A DNA stretch of 64,000 bases, from contig JAKSTG010000001.1 in the NCBI GenBank assembly GCA_024402695.1, positions 240,715-304,714 of the forward strand, given 5' to 3'. Each line of letters starts with the position of its first letter. The first letter of the stretch is position 1. The position numbers and the translations under genes were made by a program. The notes under the pieces were generated by a model. It had not been told where the DNA came from. It saw nothing but the letters and a program-made list of their open reading frames with translations, and searched no databases. Origin of the DNA: Treponema sp. Lineage in GTDB: Bacteria; Spirochaetota; Spirochaetia; Treponematales; Treponemataceae. Positions 63,372 to 64,000 of the stretch are shown in pieces.

Positions 63372-63926
63372 ATGGATATGAATGACATTCTGGCCCAGTG
63401 GGACAAAGTCCAGACCCAGGAAAAACGCAAACAGAAAGAAAGCGCCCACAACCAGGTTTCTCACAAGAAGGCAAACGCTCCAACAAAAGAAGAAAAAGAA
63501 CTGGCAAAAAGCCGTCTTTCAGATTTTGATGAGGAAAACAACAAATCAATCAATCCTATGGAAATGTGGCTCCGCCGTTACGGAACTGTAGATAAGGACA
63601 AAATGATCGAAGAAACTGAAGAACGTATGCGTCAGAACGACAGAAACGTACTCAGAGAAATGCGCATTGAAGCCAGAATCGACCTGCACGGACTGCGCCA
63701 GGACGAAGCCGAAATGAGACTCAATTCCTTTGTATCAGACTGCCAGAGAAAAGGCATCCGTAAAATCCTTATTGTTCACGGCAAAGGAATCCATACAACG
63801 GGGTCAGACCCTGTTCTTGGAGAACTGGTTCGCCGCTTTATAGAAAGAGACAAAAGACTGGGAATGTCGGGCCATCCTGACAGAAACATAGGCGGAAACG
63901 GCGCTACCTGGGTTATCATCAAATAA
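63372..63926 (+). CDS. Smr-domain protein
   Basis: About 184 residues. The N-terminal part is Lys/Gln-rich and probably disordered; the C-terminal Smr domain (about 100-184) shows RIDLHGLRQDEAEMRLNSFV, ILIVHGKGIH and GGNGATWVIIK. Smr domains are linked to nucleic-acid nicking or binding, often with MutS2; no mutS2 is seen here. ATG 63372 is preferred over an in-frame start at 63303 inside the BatD gene. Confidence 0.88.
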   Translation: MDMNDILAQWDKVQTQEKRKQKESAHNQVSHKKANAPTKEEKELAKSRLSDFDEENNKSINPMEMWLRRYGTVDKDKMIEETEERMRQNDRNVLREMRIEARIDLHGLRQDEAEMRLNSFVSDCQRKGIRKILIVHGKGIHTTGSDPVLGELVRRFIERDKRLGMSGHPDRNIGGNGATWVIIK

Positions 63927-64000
63927 TTTCAAATATAATTGATTTTGGAAGATTGTAAAATGAAGTTGAAATAGAGAAAAGAAAAATACCCATACAGGGC

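Overview
The window reads as chromosomal DNA of a spirochete, most likely a gut- or rumen-type Treponema. Supporting content: a UPF0164 outer-membrane family protein (characteristic of treponemes), spirochete-style cheB/cheR genes, the flagellar chaperones FliS and an FlgN-like protein, an lptC-lptA-lptB cluster, a Bat-type von Willebrand cluster, and moderate A+T content. Genus assignment is inference from gene content. There is no plasmid, phage, IS transposase or CRISPR signal.

Layout. 1-4533 (minus): c-di-GMP phosphodiesterase (cut by the window edge), cheB, cheR. 4575-9779 (minus): mnmG with an in-frame palindromic insertion, then a large repeat-rich lipoprotein. 9856-18821: a sensor SpoIIE/PP2C phosphatase coupled to a TPR-like protein, divergent from a UPF0164 gene. 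18826-26431 (minus): UvrD/PcrA helicase, rimO, a RodZ-like HTH membrane protein, a LolA-like carrier, ftsH. 26632-27580 (plus): fliS and an flgN-like gene. 27647-28672 (minus): tsaD, then a 109-bp imperfect palindrome. 28868-33246 (minus): YibQ-type deacetylase and a zinc module (znuB, znuC, znuA, zur) led by two 7-1-7 Fur-type boxes. 33287-36595 (minus): GH43 hydrolase, small secreted protein, PucR regulator. 36813-48667: an amino-acid/peptide block with a HisC-like aminotransferase, MATE exporter, D-2-hydroxyacid dehydrogenase, a complete oppBCDFA operon behind a leader terminator, an unknown 140-aa gene and a two-subunit L-serine dehydratase. 48668-49422: tRNA-Gln, tRNA-Glu and two copies of a tRNA-Glu-like hairpin repeat. 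49423-51500 (minus): lptC-lptA-lptB. 51532-54246 (plus): argR, a degenerate threonine-synthase homologue, prmC. 54254-56803 (minus): aminotransferase coupled to a solute-binding lipoprotein. 56864-63926 (plus): moxR, DUF58, a membrane protein, a BatA-BatB-BatC fusion, a BatD-like protein and an Smr-domain gene.

How it fits together: most of the window is housekeeping (tRNA modification, ribosome and release-factor modification, membrane proteolysis, envelope lipid transport) plus motility signalling. The accessory part lies at 33-49 kb and looks like uptake of peptides and fermentation of their amino acids. The least ordinary items are the tRNA-Glu-like repeats, the palindromic insertion inside mnmG, a threonine-synthase homologue without its PLP lysine, the triple Bat fusion, the attenuator-like opp leader, and several promoters whose -10 box lies 7-9 nt from a start codon without a Shine-Dalgarno, suggesting leaderless mRNAs.
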